From positions 1 to 38,942 of IMG/VR virus record IMGVR_UViG_3300010354_000216: a stretch of 38,942 nucleotides of DNA; one strand, given 5' to 3'. The DNA is from a virus. The translations under genes and the position numbers were made by a program. Every line of letters begins with the position of its first letter. Position 1 is the stretch's first letter. The notes beneath the pieces were generated by a model. The model made no database searches. It saw nothing but the letters and a program-made list of their open reading frames with translations, and was not told the origin of the DNA. Of the stretch, positions 23,074 through 32,577 are shown piece by piece.

Positions 23074-23517
23074 ATGGCAATTTTCAGACCGCTTACCAAA
23101 GCCCAGTACGAAGTCTCTCTTGTTGCTCCTAACGGTCCAACTCTGACTGCGACTTTCACCAAATTCAGTGGAGTGAAGGATTCTTCCGACTCCAGTACTT
23201 ACGCCAACGGCACCGGGAACAGATTGTTCCACCTTGTTGGCCCGCGTAAGATGGACGACATTACGCTGAGCGCCCCTTACGATCCTTTGTTGTTCAAACA
23301 GCTTGAGCAATACTGGTTGACTTACAATTGCGAGTACATCACGGTTACCGTGACCCCTCGCGATTGTACTGGCAACGGTTCTGCCCCTGCCGGAGGACAA
23401 TACACTTGCTACGAGTGCCGATTCATCAGCCTCAACACTGCAGATGTAGACCGTGAAAGCGGCAACCCCCAGGAAATCGAAGTTCAATTCACCTGTAATT
23501 ACTTCGACAGAACCTGA
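23074..23517 (+). CDS. tail tube protein
   Basis: 147 aa, ATG 23074. Beta-rich: FRPLTKAQYEVSLVAPNGP, LTATFTKFSGVKDSSDSSTY, then KMDDITLSAPYDPLLFKQLE and a C-terminal QEIEVQFTCNYFDRT strand. The pattern, a tube-fold beginning followed by KMxDITLSxPYD and a helix with LFKQ, suits the contractile-phage tail tube family (T4 gp19-like). The tube is the rigid inner channel that penetrates the host. Position after the capsid gene rather than after the sheath is unusual. Confidence 0.7.
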   Translation: MAIFRPLTKAQYEVSLVAPNGPTLTATFTKFSGVKDSSDSSTYANGTGNRLFHLVGPRKMDDITLSAPYDPLLFKQLEQYWLTYNCEYITVTVTPRDCTGNGSAPAGGQYTCYECRFISLNTADVDRESGNPQEIEVQFTCNYFDRT

Positions 23518-23537
23518 CAAGGATCTAATAACTACTG

Positions 23538-23562
23538 CCCCCTCCTCGCGAGGGGGTTTTTT
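23538..23562 (+). terminator. intrinsic (rho-independent) terminator
   Basis: CCCCCTC and GAGGGGG arms form a 7-bp stem with a 5-base loop, followed at once by six T. It lies 20 bases after the tail tube stop and closes the capsid/tube transcription unit. This is the only clear terminator I see in the window. Confidence 0.92.
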
Positions 23563-23570
23563 CATGGGCA

Positions 23571-23580
23571 GGGTAAAACC
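23571..23580 (+). promoter_or_regulatory. GGGTAAAACC element (8 of 11) just after the terminator
   Basis: Perfect copy eight bases after the terminator T run and 27 bases before ATG 23607. Its place between a terminator and the next gene is the strongest positional argument that the element is a promoter. Confidence 0.6.
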
Positions 23581-23606
23581 AGTTATCAAGGAGTTCCTGT
23601 AAGTGG

Positions 23607-24107
23607 ATGGCCAAAACAAATTTCTCTAGTGGCGTCGTAGTTACAAGCAAGTGGTTAAACGGCGCCAAAGATATCGTGTTCGATGGGCAAGACCTGGATT
23701 GGCACTATAACCCTTTGGGACTTAATTCTCTTGTCCTCTCTGGCCCCAACGGCCTTGACTCTCGCTACGTGAGTTTGGCCAGCGATCAACCTACGCTCAC
23801 CGTCAGCGGAGTGTTTGTTTCCGGGGCGCCAATTAGCGGAGACAAAACCGTCACAGGGGCTTGGAACTTTGGCTACGAAGTGGTCCCAGGTCCGGGAAAC
23901 TCTCCGCCAAATCAAAACCCAGCGAACACAGTGGTTAACGCTCCTTTGAGCTTTACCACGAATGATAAGTATAATTACGCAAACGGCGTGGGAACTCCTT
24001 CCATCGCTCAAAAGTACGCCGCATTGAGCGACGCTGACCTTGTAACCAAAAAAGTTCTTGACGACCAACTTAGTTCAGTTGTGCTCGACAACGGCACCTA
24101 CTCCTGA
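23607..24107 (+). CDS. virion-associated protein with fibre-like motifs
   Basis: 166 aa, ATG 23607. Contains ISGDKTVTGAWNFGYEVV and near the end LSDADLVTKKVLDDQLSSVV, resembling the joint motif ATKxYVDxQL of phage tail fibre and fibritin proteins, plus DSRYVSLASDQPTLTVSGVF. Likely a fibre or baseplate-attached protein. It is the first gene of the second structural block (23607-36206). Confidence 0.55.
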   Translation: MAKTNFSSGVVVTSKWLNGAKDIVFDGQDLDWHYNPLGLNSLVLSGPNGLDSRYVSLASDQPTLTVSGVFVSGAPISGDKTVTGAWNFGYEVVPGPGNSPPNQNPANTVVNAPLSFTTNDKYNYANGVGTPSIAQKYAALSDADLVTKKVLDDQLSSVVLDNGTYS

Positions 24108-24131
24108 TCTTGCCAGCTAGCGTTAAACGTA

Positions 24132-26945
24132 ATGCCCAGATACGCACCACTTCCCAACATTTCTATCGACCCAAGAAATGAGGCGGAACTTGTTCAAGCC
24201 GCTGCGCAAAAGGTCTACGAAGCGTCTAACAACACGCTGAACGATTTTAGCGCGGGTAATCCTTTAGCCGCACTACTAGAAGGGCAAGCGTTTGCGCAAG
24301 GAGAGTTTCTGTTTTGGTTGAATCAACTCCCCCCTAAGATTTTAACAGAGTGGGTAGGACCTTTTCTCGGCGCTATGCGTAGGCTGGGTACTCCTTCCAC
24401 TGCTCAACTTCAAGTGGCCATCAACCCTTCTGACACGGGTGTGACCATTCCCGCAGGTGCTACTTTTTTAACGGACCCACAGGCCACGGGAGGCGAAAGT
24501 TTCACGTTTATTGTACAAGACAGCGTTACAATCCCTTCTGGAACAACCACTGCCAGGCTGGTGGTTTATTCTCAGTACGTGGGCTCCACCTATAACGTTC
24601 CTGCTAACTCTATTGTTAATCCCGCTGGAATCGCTACCTCTGGAATCAAAGTTACCAATCCTTTTCCCGCAGTTGGAGGCTCCGATGTAGAGACATTCGA
24701 GCAAGTGCAGGAAAGATTCTTCACTCTGATTCGCCGCAAAAACCCTGTAAGTGAGTCCGATTGGCAAGACTTTTTTACGGACTTTTTCGGAGAGGGCACG
24801 CAAACTGTGGTGAAACTGGGCGAAAGTTCAGAAGGTTCCTACAACTACTTGACCGATTACCTGAAAACAAGCGGACAAGTTTCCTTGTTTGTCCTGGGAC
24901 CCGAAGGTGTGGAGTTGACCCCTGTTCAACTTCAACGCGGCCAAAACGCCATTAACTTTTCCACACCATTGTCTTACGAGGCACACCTGTACCCTATTAC
25001 GGTCAGCCAACCCCAGTACAACTTGACAGTGGAGGTAGAGGCTAACGGTGGCTTTGGAGCGGACTTCAGAGAAAGTTCCCTCAACTTTAGGGACAGGCTG
25101 TACTCAATTCTGGTTCCTGGGGCAGTGTTTCCTTCGTCTATAGACCCAACCGTTAGCGATGTAGAATCTGCGTTCAATAACACCTTTGACAACCTTACTC
25201 GGTACAACGATCCGCACATCGTTACTTCTTCTGCTTACAATACCCCTTCCTTTTTGGATGTTGACACAGCGACTTACACCCAAGTTAAAACGTTCGACGC
25301 CGACCCAAACTTGCTTCAACAATACGATCTTATTCGTGTAGACAACCCCAACCCTGTTTACTACCCTGTCAACACAGGGTTCACACCGGTTTCTGCTGAC
25401 AAAGAAGATCAGCCTTTGTACGGCAATCTCCAACTCAAGCAGATTAAACTTCTCAGTCCAGGGGAGTACCTCAAAGGCGACGTGGTGTACTACGACGATG
25501 GCGCAACTGCCGGGCTTCGTGTGGTTTTAGAGAGTCTATCCATTGCGTCATCTTCTGAGATTCCGGCGGCTATTGCCAATGGCAAAATCTCTGCAATCAA
25601 AACCCTTTCTCCTTGGGTGGTCGGGAACTCCTATCAGTTCTCTGTTGGCGGAGTAATGGACCCCGATTTAGTGGCTTACGATTACGAACCGGGCGAATTT
25701 ATCCCTGACGTTAATTCAGTTGTTCCGGTTAATCAGCGCCCTGGGACTTTAATTTGGCTTGTGTCTCAAAACTTTACTCTAGCCGCTGCCACGAATAATC
25801 TAACTGGTGCCCAAGCTTTGTCTTTGTTAGGTTCCTCAGTCTCTCCGCAAGAGCTTGTGAGCGGTGTAACTTATCCATTGGGTTCTTGGGTGTTCACTCC
25901 TCAAGTGGGAGGGGGACCTAACAGTGCTGTCGATCCTAATTTCTACTATGTTGATGGTGTAGAAGGTGCTGTCTCCAAATTTGCAAGAGTAAATGCGACG
26001 TTCACTTGCGACCCTGGTGCTCTAACCCTAAAAGGGTACTTCGACGGTTTAGTGGAACAGGGTACACTGTCCGTGGTCTCTGTTTCAGATGGCACCACCG
26101 GGCTGCCAGTTTACCGTTACAAATCAAGATTCCCGGTCGGAGAGTATCTTGAGTACAGAACCGACGCGGGCCTGGAACCAAACTACTTCGTTGCAGCTGA
26201 GTTCTTTACACCGACGAGCACTAACGTCCAGGACTTAATTGAGGAAGGTTCGGTGATCCCTCTTTATCAAAGTCTAGCGCAGAAAGAACAGTTTGTGAGC
26301 GAACTTTCCACCGGGTCTTTGAAAGCCGTCACCAGGATGTTCACGTTTTTCCGTGGCGATCGCACTTACTTCCGCAGCGGTACAACAATTAAATCTTACA
26401 CTGCGACAACCAGTGTCACGCCACTTTTTGACTTTGGTGTTTACTTTAAGAACGGCGTGTTTGCAGAATCTGGCGACCAAAGCCTCACTTACTTTCACAC
26501 CGCGAACTACATTCCCTACTACAATCAGTCTTACGCCAACCACGCTGAGGACACAATCGTTGGCGAGTTGGACAGAAACATTTATCGGGTGGTTCGAGCT
26601 TTTACTCCCTCGGCCACGGCAACTGATTGGGCGGGGACTACCGTTGAGAACAACCCAAGGTTGGAGGAATACCGAGGCAACCTACTCCGGTATGTCACCG
26701 AGTACACTTGCTCAGAGGCTATTCAGCCTCAGTACGACACTGAGACATCTGTCATTAAACTGGGCACCGCACAAATTACTATTATCCCGAAGAACACAAC
26801 TCGCACACCCGGCTCTCAGCAGAATCTAACGTACGTGTGGGAAGCCACTGACACGTTAACGGAGGTTCCGGAGCTGTCCTGGTACACTGGTACACCGTTT
26901 GCCTACTCCCCACCGAAGTACGGACAAGGGACATTAGCGCTATGA
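24132..26945 (+). CDS. baseplate J-like wedge protein (T4 gp6/Mu gp47-like), long form
   Basis: 937 aa, ATG 24132. Residues 1-330 match the baseplate J family: LAALLEGQAFAQGEFLFWLN, FLGAMRRLGTPSTAQLQVAI, GVTIPAGATFLT, SQYVGSTYNVPANSIVNPAG, then DVETFEQVQERFFTLIRRKN and SESDWQDFFTDFFGEGTQTV. The family forms the wedge arms that join gp25-like and fibre proteins. The C-terminal 600 residues (from about 330) have no family I recognise and are beta-rich. Members of the family in Mu or P2 are near 300-360 aa and T4 gp6 is about 660 aa, so this is a large version. Its stop overlaps the next ATG. Confidence 0.8.
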   Translation: MPRYAPLPNISIDPRNEAELVQAAAQKVYEASNNTLNDFSAGNPLAALLEGQAFAQGEFLFWLNQLPPKILTEWVGPFLGAMRRLGTPSTAQLQVAINPSDTGVTIPAGATFLTDPQATGGESFTFIVQDSVTIPSGTTTARLVVYSQYVGSTYNVPANSIVNPAGIATSGIKVTNPFPAVGGSDVETFEQVQERFFTLIRRKNPVSESDWQDFFTDFFGEGTQTVVKLGESSEGSYNYLTDYLKTSGQVSLFVLGPEGVELTPVQLQRGQNAINFSTPLSYEAHLYPITVSQPQYNLTVEVEANGGFGADFRESSLNFRDRLYSILVPGAVFPSSIDPTVSDVESAFNNTFDNLTRYNDPHIVTSSAYNTPSFLDVDTATYTQVKTFDADPNLLQQYDLIRVDNPNPVYYPVNTGFTPVSADKEDQPLYGNLQLKQIKLLSPGEYLKGDVVYYDDGATAGLRVVLESLSIASSSEIPAAIANGKISAIKTLSPWVVGNSYQFSVGGVMDPDLVAYDYEPGEFIPDVNSVVPVNQRPGTLIWLVSQNFTLAAATNNLTGAQALSLLGSSVSPQELVSGVTYPLGSWVFTPQVGGGPNSAVDPNFYYVDGVEGAVSKFARVNATFTCDPGALTLKGYFDGLVEQGTLSVVSVSDGTTGLPVYRYKSRFPVGEYLEYRTDAGLEPNYFVAAEFFTPTSTNVQDLIEEGSVIPLYQSLAQKEQFVSELSTGSLKAVTRMFTFFRGDRTYFRSGTTIKSYTATTSVTPLFDFGVYFKNGVFAESGDQSLTYFHTANYIPYYNQSYANHAEDTIVGELDRNIYRVVRAFTPSATATDWAGTTVENNPRLEEYRGNLLRYVTEYTCSEAIQPQYDTETSVIKLGTAQITIIPKNTTRTPGSQQNLTYVWEATDTLTEVPELSWYTGTPFAYSPPKYGQGTLAL

Positions 26946-28180
26946 GTCAAACTTTAAAACCGGTCAACGGTGGCACGACAAAGATTCAAACCACTCCTAG
27001 TGCGGTTTCCGTCAAGTACCTGTCTCCGCAATATATTGAGACGGAGCGGCTCAGTTCTCGCCCCACGGAGTGGAGACCCGGTGGTAGACCGATTTACAAC
27101 AGGTTGCCCGCAGTTTCTCAAACCTATCGCACTAATTTTGACTACGACGAGAACAAGGGGTACGTCCTAACTTTGCCCGGCGAGTCAATCAATGGACCCC
27201 AAACTCTGCAGCTTTTGTCCTCAGAAGACAAAAAGTTTCTGATTGTGAAAGGGGGAGCTATTGTTTGGAAGTACGGCCAAACAGCGGTTGAACCTGTTAT
27301 CATAGACGTGAAAGCCGTTGGCCTTCAAAGCACACGTTACTTCGTAGGGTACCAACTTTACTATGATAATGCTCCCATCGCAGGTCAGTACGAAGTGTCG
27401 GACTTCTACTTGGGTGGTTTATCGCTCACAATTAATTCAAGCACCGATTCAGTGAAAGGGTGGAGGTATTCCCCCGCCAGCGCGTTTATTGATTCTCCGC
27501 GCATCTGGAGAAACAAAGACAGTTTCTTTCCTGCTTATGCCCAACCCGCGAGCGCCTACCTGAGTTGGGAATCTGCTTTAGCAGCCTACTCTAAGATCGT
27601 ATTGCGTTGCCCTTCCGGCGCTAACTTTACGGGCCAAGCATCCTTGAGCTACAAGGTGGGAGACAACTGGAGCTTTGTTCAAACGGTGGACATCCAATCA
27701 GACTCAACCAGTCAGTACTTTGAGTTCACAGTCGATTCTCCTTCTTTTCAAGAAGGTTGGAAAGTGTCTTGGACGGACTTGTCAATCCAGGTCGAAGAGG
27801 TCAAAGTGTCTGGGATCGTGACCGTGCAAACACAACCAAGCACGTACGTGCCTCAATCCAATCTTGTTGCTTGGCCGGCGAACACTGTGCCTTCTTCCTT
27901 CAAAAACAGTCAAGGCGATGACATACCGTTGATTTTTTGTGGCCTGGGTTATGTAGATGTGAACAACCTCTCCGAGGTAGAAAGAATCACAGACATTCGA
28001 GAAACTGTCAATGTTGGTTTTGAGCCGGTGTCTGACTGGTTAACTAAGCCCTGGGACGACAACCTTATTGAAAACTTCGAGCAAGTTTCGGACTACGCTA
28101 ATCTGTGGATGAACCCGCAAGAAGCCATGAGGCAAGAATACTCGGCGCTTTCCAAAGACTCTATTCAAATCGTGAACTGA
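26942..28180 (+). CDS. baseplate-associated structural protein of unknown function
   Basis: 412 aa, ATG overlapping the baseplate J stop (ATGA). Mostly beta sequence with many Trp and Tyr (TEWRPGGRPIYNRLPAVSQT; TRYFVGYQLYYDNAPIAGQY; CPSGANFTGQASLSYKVGDN) and an acidic end (DWLTKPWDDNLIENFEQVSD). The overlap, length and composition fit a wedge or fibre attachment subunit. No family recognised. Confidence 0.65.
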   Translation: MSQTLKPVNGGTTKIQTTPSAVSVKYLSPQYIETERLSSRPTEWRPGGRPIYNRLPAVSQTYRTNFDYDENKGYVLTLPGESINGPQTLQLLSSEDKKFLIVKGGAIVWKYGQTAVEPVIIDVKAVGLQSTRYFVGYQLYYDNAPIAGQYEVSDFYLGGLSLTINSSTDSVKGWRYSPASAFIDSPRIWRNKDSFFPAYAQPASAYLSWESALAAYSKIVLRCPSGANFTGQASLSYKVGDNWSFVQTVDIQSDSTSQYFEFTVDSPSFQEGWKVSWTDLSIQVEEVKVSGIVTVQTQPSTYVPQSNLVAWPANTVPSSFKNSQGDDIPLIFCGLGYVDVNNLSEVERITDIRETVNVGFEPVSDWLTKPWDDNLIENFEQVSDYANLWMNPQEAMRQEYSALSKDSIQIVN

Positions 28181-28181
28181 G

Positions 28182-31091
28182 ATGACCAACTACACAGCCA
28201 CTTTTGACCCCACTCAGTTCGAGTACACTGGACTCAAAAGCTTCTACCTGTCACCAGATCAAACCTCGCAAGTTAACACAACCATAGCACGTGTCAGCGG
28301 TCAACTAGATTGGCTTGCTCAACTAACCGGTTGGAACGGTCCTAACTATTGGACTAACTTGCCTGTTACCCTCAACCAGAAACGTCAGTTGATTGGGGGC
28401 TCTTTCGGGGTATTTAACGGTTACGTTTACCCTGAGGTTAAAGAGATCCGAAATTGGAGTAACGAGGTTGTTGTCAAGGCTGACTCCTCCTTAGATGGTG
28501 CCCAACGGTTTCTGTTGAAAAATCTTGAGCTTACACTTGAGTCTTTCAGCAAAGAGGGGGAGAATTATGTGCTCAATTTCGGTGAAATGAGCGACGAATT
28601 TCTTTCATTGCTGGCGGCAGGGGAGCAACTTAAGACCAGAGTCAACTCATTGCTACCTGCGCCTTTTTCTCGTAATGTGCCCGGTGCCTCAGCAGATCGC
28701 AGCTTTCACTGTCAGGCCGACGGCGGGTCTTTGCTCTTGTTTCCTTTGTATGATAAGCAAGGTTTGCAGCCTTACGCTTTCAACACTTTGTACCAAGGGG
28801 CCACCTACTTCTTCGATCAGTGCATTTATTTGGCAAGGTTCGACACTTTGACCGAGGTGGTGCCTGCATCCTACGATGATAACTTACAGCTTTGGTACTT
28901 CACGGTGCCAACACTGTCTTTAGATGATCAACTTGGTGGTGTAGCGTCTCTAGTGTGGCCTTACGCCGACACTTCCGCTTCCAACCCAGCCACTTTAACC
29001 GTAAACGTAATCCAGTGGTCAGACCCTTCTGACTGGAAACATGATGACGTGGTTGACTATTACACCGGCGCTTGGGGTAACAAAGGAGGGTTCTTGCCCT
29101 TCAACTTTGTTTTTGACTCTTTGTCTCTACACGGATTCAATGAGCGCACCTCAATTCGAACAAACTTGATTGAGAGGGAAGTTGCTTTCGACACCCTTCT
29201 TAATTTCGTGTATTCTCAACAGGCGTCCGTTGACCCCTCAGGTCCAGCCGGTCCGCAGCAAGCCAGTGTTTGGTGGAACCCCACCAACGGGCAATTTGCC
29301 GTTTGGCGAGGAGACACCTGGGAAGGGGTGACTTATTCTGACACCCTCCCTAATGGAATGGAGTCACAAGTGATTTTTGCAAACTCCACTGACTTTCTGG
29401 CCGGAGCTGGCAATGTGCAACCGGGTGTTTTGGTGCAAATCTTCAACGCAAACGGTTTAAGTCAAGATGACCCCATCCTTGGCATCCAGGGTGCCTTGGG
29501 TGGTTCAGGAGTTTTGTATACGTATTTCGACGAACATTTGAGTTGCTGGGTTCCCGCAAGGTTTCTATATCAAAACGAGTCAGGATTCGACACAGATGCG
29601 CTGGCTCTACCGTACGGGGTGGATGTCGTCATCTCTAACGCTAATTTGCTGAGTCCGTCCGGAATCAACTACCTGATTGAGAATTTGGGTGTGACGATTG
29701 GGGAAGACTTGCCGGTTCTGTTACGCCGCAGTGACCGCAATATGTGGCAACTGTCTCCGTTTAACGGGATGAAGTACATTGGCAAAACCCGGTTGTACCA
29801 GAGTTTTACTTCAGGTTCTCAGGTGGACGGAGAGTTGTATTGGAACTACGAGGAGGACCAATCCATTGCAAGAAGGGCGAGCGTGTTTTATTACAATCGC
29901 TGGGAGAAAATTGGCGGAGATTGGGTGTTGGAAGGAGATTGGGTAGACTTAAACACCGGGGTTCAAGTTGCACCACCGGAGGAATACGTTAACTTCAACG
30001 CCATCTCCGTGTATTGCGAAGGAGAGAAGTTCCCGAACAACGGTGGCACCATTCAAAGTGACTCGTATTCTCTGGGCTTAGAGATGAACGCAAACGGTCA
30101 ATTCATCTTCAGATACGCGCCAAAAACATTTGAGGCCGGGGTGAGATTCCCTAGGGTGACAATTAGCGACTCCTTGGTGTACGGTTTCACCCATGACATC
30201 ACAGACCTTGTATTTAGCGGGGTCGTCCACTACATCTCGCCAAACGTTGTGGACAGCGAAACTCTCTTACGATTGTGGAAAACACAGCAAATGTGTGCAG
30301 CGGGGACCCTGCAACACCTTGTCGAAGACAATTACATCAACCCCTTGATTGCCGACCAAAATAATGGTCCTGGCTCCCCCACCTGGGATCGATTCTTTTT
30401 GCGTCTTCCCCCTTCCTATGAGCGTAACGGAGCGGAATGGCAAAAGGTTAATCTGGTTTGTCAGAACTTTGCTTACTACGGGTCCAGCGTTGCTCCTGAC
30501 AGAACAGTGTGCCCTGAGACTGAAGTGTTACCTGAGGTTTACGAGGCCGCTTGCTTATTTGGCTCGTCTACGGAAACTAAGTTAATCTACTCTGAACCTT
30601 ACTTGTACTCTAATGTCGCTTTCTCCGCCCTGGCTATCTCGGAAGCATTTGAGAACTCTGGTGTGTACCCCACTCAAGATGTCCTTGCCGATGATTTCTA
30701 CGAGGCCAAACTCGTTGACTACGACCCCCTTCACGTCCGTCAAGTTCAGGGCAACGGTGACTGGGAAGGCATCTACTTGAGAGAAAATGAGGTTGGGAGC
30801 CTTAGCGGCTTTACTACAAACGACGTTGAAAATCGATCCCTCCTTCCGGTGGAAGCTCCTCTTTGGGACGCAAGTATCTACAAACTGCCTCCATCTTGCG
30901 TTGTTGCAGAAGGAACCTACGATGTGGACGCCAATCAATTCAAGATCGGATACGCTTATTTTGCGGCCGATTTATCGGCGGCCGAAGACGGTTTCTTTGA
31001 CATCGAACAAGAATCCTCGTGGGTTGAGCCAGAAAATTTGCAGCGTTCTTTATACCTAAGACGTAGGACACCGATCCAAGTTGCAGGGTAA
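28182..31091 (+). CDS. large virion protein of unknown function (probable baseplate or fibre protein)
   Basis: 969 aa, ATG 28182, one base after the previous stop. Beta-rich and aromatic, no signal peptide or membrane segment. A segment VWWNPTNGQFAVWRGDTWEG (about residues 365-384) has the same LWWN-x-x-N-x-x-x-x-VW-x-x-x-x-W pattern as the repeats of the fibre-like gene at 33679. SNANLLSPSGINYLIENLGV and VDGELYWNYEEDQSIARRAS follow. The stop codon TAA is inside a GGGTAAACC element. Confidence 0.6.
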   Translation: MTNYTATFDPTQFEYTGLKSFYLSPDQTSQVNTTIARVSGQLDWLAQLTGWNGPNYWTNLPVTLNQKRQLIGGSFGVFNGYVYPEVKEIRNWSNEVVVKADSSLDGAQRFLLKNLELTLESFSKEGENYVLNFGEMSDEFLSLLAAGEQLKTRVNSLLPAPFSRNVPGASADRSFHCQADGGSLLLFPLYDKQGLQPYAFNTLYQGATYFFDQCIYLARFDTLTEVVPASYDDNLQLWYFTVPTLSLDDQLGGVASLVWPYADTSASNPATLTVNVIQWSDPSDWKHDDVVDYYTGAWGNKGGFLPFNFVFDSLSLHGFNERTSIRTNLIEREVAFDTLLNFVYSQQASVDPSGPAGPQQASVWWNPTNGQFAVWRGDTWEGVTYSDTLPNGMESQVIFANSTDFLAGAGNVQPGVLVQIFNANGLSQDDPILGIQGALGGSGVLYTYFDEHLSCWVPARFLYQNESGFDTDALALPYGVDVVISNANLLSPSGINYLIENLGVTIGEDLPVLLRRSDRNMWQLSPFNGMKYIGKTRLYQSFTSGSQVDGELYWNYEEDQSIARRASVFYYNRWEKIGGDWVLEGDWVDLNTGVQVAPPEEYVNFNAISVYCEGEKFPNNGGTIQSDSYSLGLEMNANGQFIFRYAPKTFEAGVRFPRVTISDSLVYGFTHDITDLVFSGVVHYISPNVVDSETLLRLWKTQQMCAAGTLQHLVEDNYINPLIADQNNGPGSPTWDRFFLRLPPSYERNGAEWQKVNLVCQNFAYYGSSVAPDRTVCPETEVLPEVYEAACLFGSSTETKLIYSEPYLYSNVAFSALAISEAFENSGVYPTQDVLADDFYEAKLVDYDPLHVRQVQGNGDWEGIYLRENEVGSLSGFTTNDVENRSLLPVEAPLWDASIYKLPPSCVVAEGTYDVDANQFKIGYAYFAADLSAAEDGFFDIEQESSWVEPENLQRSLYLRRRTPIQVAG

Positions 31092-31094
31092 ACC
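31086..31094 (+). promoter_or_regulatory. GGGTAAACC element (9 of 11)
   Basis: Contains the TAA stop of the upstream gene and ends 13 bases before ATG 31108. No Shine-Dalgarno sequence is present between the element and the start. Confidence 0.5.
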
Positions 31095-31107
31095 TAATAA
31101 AAACACC

Positions 31108-31353
31108 ATGGCCACTAGACGCAAAAGCTCAACCAAACCGTTGGAAACTGCTGTGATGACGGACGACGAGAAGAGTTTTAACTTAGAAGAGACTTCTTTG
31201 TTGGAGCAACAACCGGTTGTTGAAGAGACTACCTTGGTGGTGGAACAACAACCGCAAGTGGAAACTTTTGAACCGCCCGTGTTCAATATCCCTGTAACAC
31301 CGGTTGCCCGCGCAATCCGCCGTAACACTCCACGGTTCACCCAGGTGAAGTGA
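31108..31353 (+). CDS. small acidic protein with Gln/Val repeats
   Basis: 81 aa from ATG 31108 (the frame is open to 31081 but that is inside the previous gene). Basic start (MATRRKSSTKP), a Glu/Gln/Val-rich middle with two EQQP(V/Q)VE-like units, and a basic end (ARAIRRNTPRFTQVK). Probably disordered; could be a linker or assembly factor for the neighbouring hub protein. One base before the next ATG. Confidence 0.5.
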   Translation: MATRRKSSTKPLETAVMTDDEKSFNLEETSLLEQQPVVEETTLVVEQQPQVETFEPPVFNIPVTPVARAIRRNTPRFTQVK

Positions 31354-31354
31354 A

Positions 31355-32158
31355 ATGATTCCGACCAGTCTAACACAAGTCCCCTTTATTGGGGACATGG
31401 CCCGCATGGCAGTCGCTGCTGAGCATGTAAACCGTTTCTCCGGATTGCCTCGCGGGACTGTTCGAGGCGTGGTAAAAGATGTCAATGACCCTGAAGAAAG
31501 AGGCAGGGTACGAGTGCTGTTTGATGCGTTTTCCCCGGACATACCAACAAACTCAGGAGCCGAAGGGGAATTTGTCAGTGAGCGGGCAGTCACGGAACCG
31601 GAGTTGTCCCACTGGATCGATGTTTCTCCCAGCTTTAAAGGCAAACAGTCACCCGGTCTGATTGGCTCTAGGGTCAATATCGTCACCTCGGATGGCGACT
31701 ACAAGTACGCAATTCTTGGGGACATCCTTTACGACCCAGAACGTTTGACGGAGGCAGCCGCTTCTAAGTTGAAACAACCTCGAAACAGCTCAATGACTCG
31801 GTTGCCGATTTACCCTGCGGGCGCTTTACCTCCTGCTTGCGAAGAAAATCATGGTTGCATGGTCATTGAGGAAGCCGGTCCTATGAACTCAGATTGGACT
31901 TGTGTTTGTTTGAAACGCAACGGTAAGTACATCTGGGTAAGGCATGTTGATTTGCAACACGGACATGCAGGAGAAGACGACGGCTCACAAAATCCCGACA
32001 GTCACGGGGACTCGGAAGCACCGGTCAAAGAGTCTAGCGTATGGGACTACGTATTCCCGACTTCTGACAAAGAGATGACAAAAACCTCTGCGTTTGGTCA
32101 ATCACCTCGCCCCAATCCCTACGGGAGTTCTGCAACCTGGCACTCTCCGCCTTCTTGA
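31355..32158 (+). CDS. baseplate hub/spike protein with OB-fold (gpV/gp5-like)
   Basis: 267 aa. GTVRGVVKDVNDPEERGRVR, then VLFDAFSPD, SHWIDVSPSF, SPGLIGSRVNIVTSDGDYKY and AILGDILYDPE (about residues 34-128) is the five-strand OB-fold with the D-P-x-x-x-GRV-R-V motif found in phage spike/hub proteins and VgrG. The OB-fold sits at the tip of the tube. The second half has two close Cys (MNSDWTCVCLKRNG) and a His/Asp-rich stretch (HVDLQHGHAGEDDG) that might bind metal. No lysozyme domain is visible. Confidence 0.7.
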   Translation: MIPTSLTQVPFIGDMARMAVAAEHVNRFSGLPRGTVRGVVKDVNDPEERGRVRVLFDAFSPDIPTNSGAEGEFVSERAVTEPELSHWIDVSPSFKGKQSPGLIGSRVNIVTSDGDYKYAILGDILYDPERLTEAAASKLKQPRNSSMTRLPIYPAGALPPACEENHGCMVIEEAGPMNSDWTCVCLKRNGKYIWVRHVDLQHGHAGEDDGSQNPDSHGDSEAPVKESSVWDYVFPTSDKEMTKTSAFGQSPRPNPYGSSATWHSPPS

Positions 32159-32160
32159 CC

Positions 32161-32577
32161 ATGTCAATCCGTCGTCCCAGCATCTACCGTCAATCTGAGT
32201 GGGTTTATCAGGACTTTTTATCCTACCAGAACGGTCTCGAAGAACTAAGGTACGCTGTCGTTAAATACGACGGTGAAACCTTTGAACAGTACAAACAAAC
32301 GTTTGATAATAGCGATCCGGGTCTAACCGGAGGTCCTATTGTGGCTCGCGTTGATTACACTTTGATGGGGCAAGCGATAACCATAGACTCCTGGGAAGTC
32401 AATTGGAGAGACGAGTGGCCCTTGCGGCTGCTTGTCGGGTGGCTTACACATTGCATCTACAGGCGATCTTTAGGTTACACGGTTGCAGTCGACAAAGATG
32501 CTTATGCCTTCTGGGTCTCTGAAGTATTTGTTCCCGCAACCAACAACCCTCAAGACTTCCTTATCTACGCAAACTGA
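32161..32577 (+). CDS. virion protein of unknown function
   Basis: 138 aa from ATG 32161; an upstream in-frame TTG at 32155 overlaps the previous stop but is less likely. Rich in Tyr and Trp (RQSEWVYQDFLSYQNGLEEL; SWEVNWRDEWPLRLLVGWLT). Probably tail-associated, from its place between the hub and the gp36-like gene. Stop and next ATG share an A (TGATG). No family recognised. Confidence 0.6.
   Translation: MSIRRPSIYRQSEWVYQDFLSYQNGLEELRYAVVKYDGETFEQYKQTFDNSDPGLTGGPIVARVDYTLMGQAITIDSWEVNWRDEWPLRLLVGWLTHCIYRRSLGYTVAVDKDAYAFWVSEVFVPATNNPQDFLIYAN

Noticed and set aside
26356-26363. A GCGATCGC (HIP1) octamer, a mark of many cyanobacterial genomes
   Set aside because: I noticed only one copy in 39 kb, and a single copy is no evidence for or against a cyanobacterial host.
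31950-32000. His/Asp-rich segment of the hub protein as a metal-dependent enzyme site
   Set aside because: The pattern does not match any lysozyme, peptidase or amidase motif I can name.
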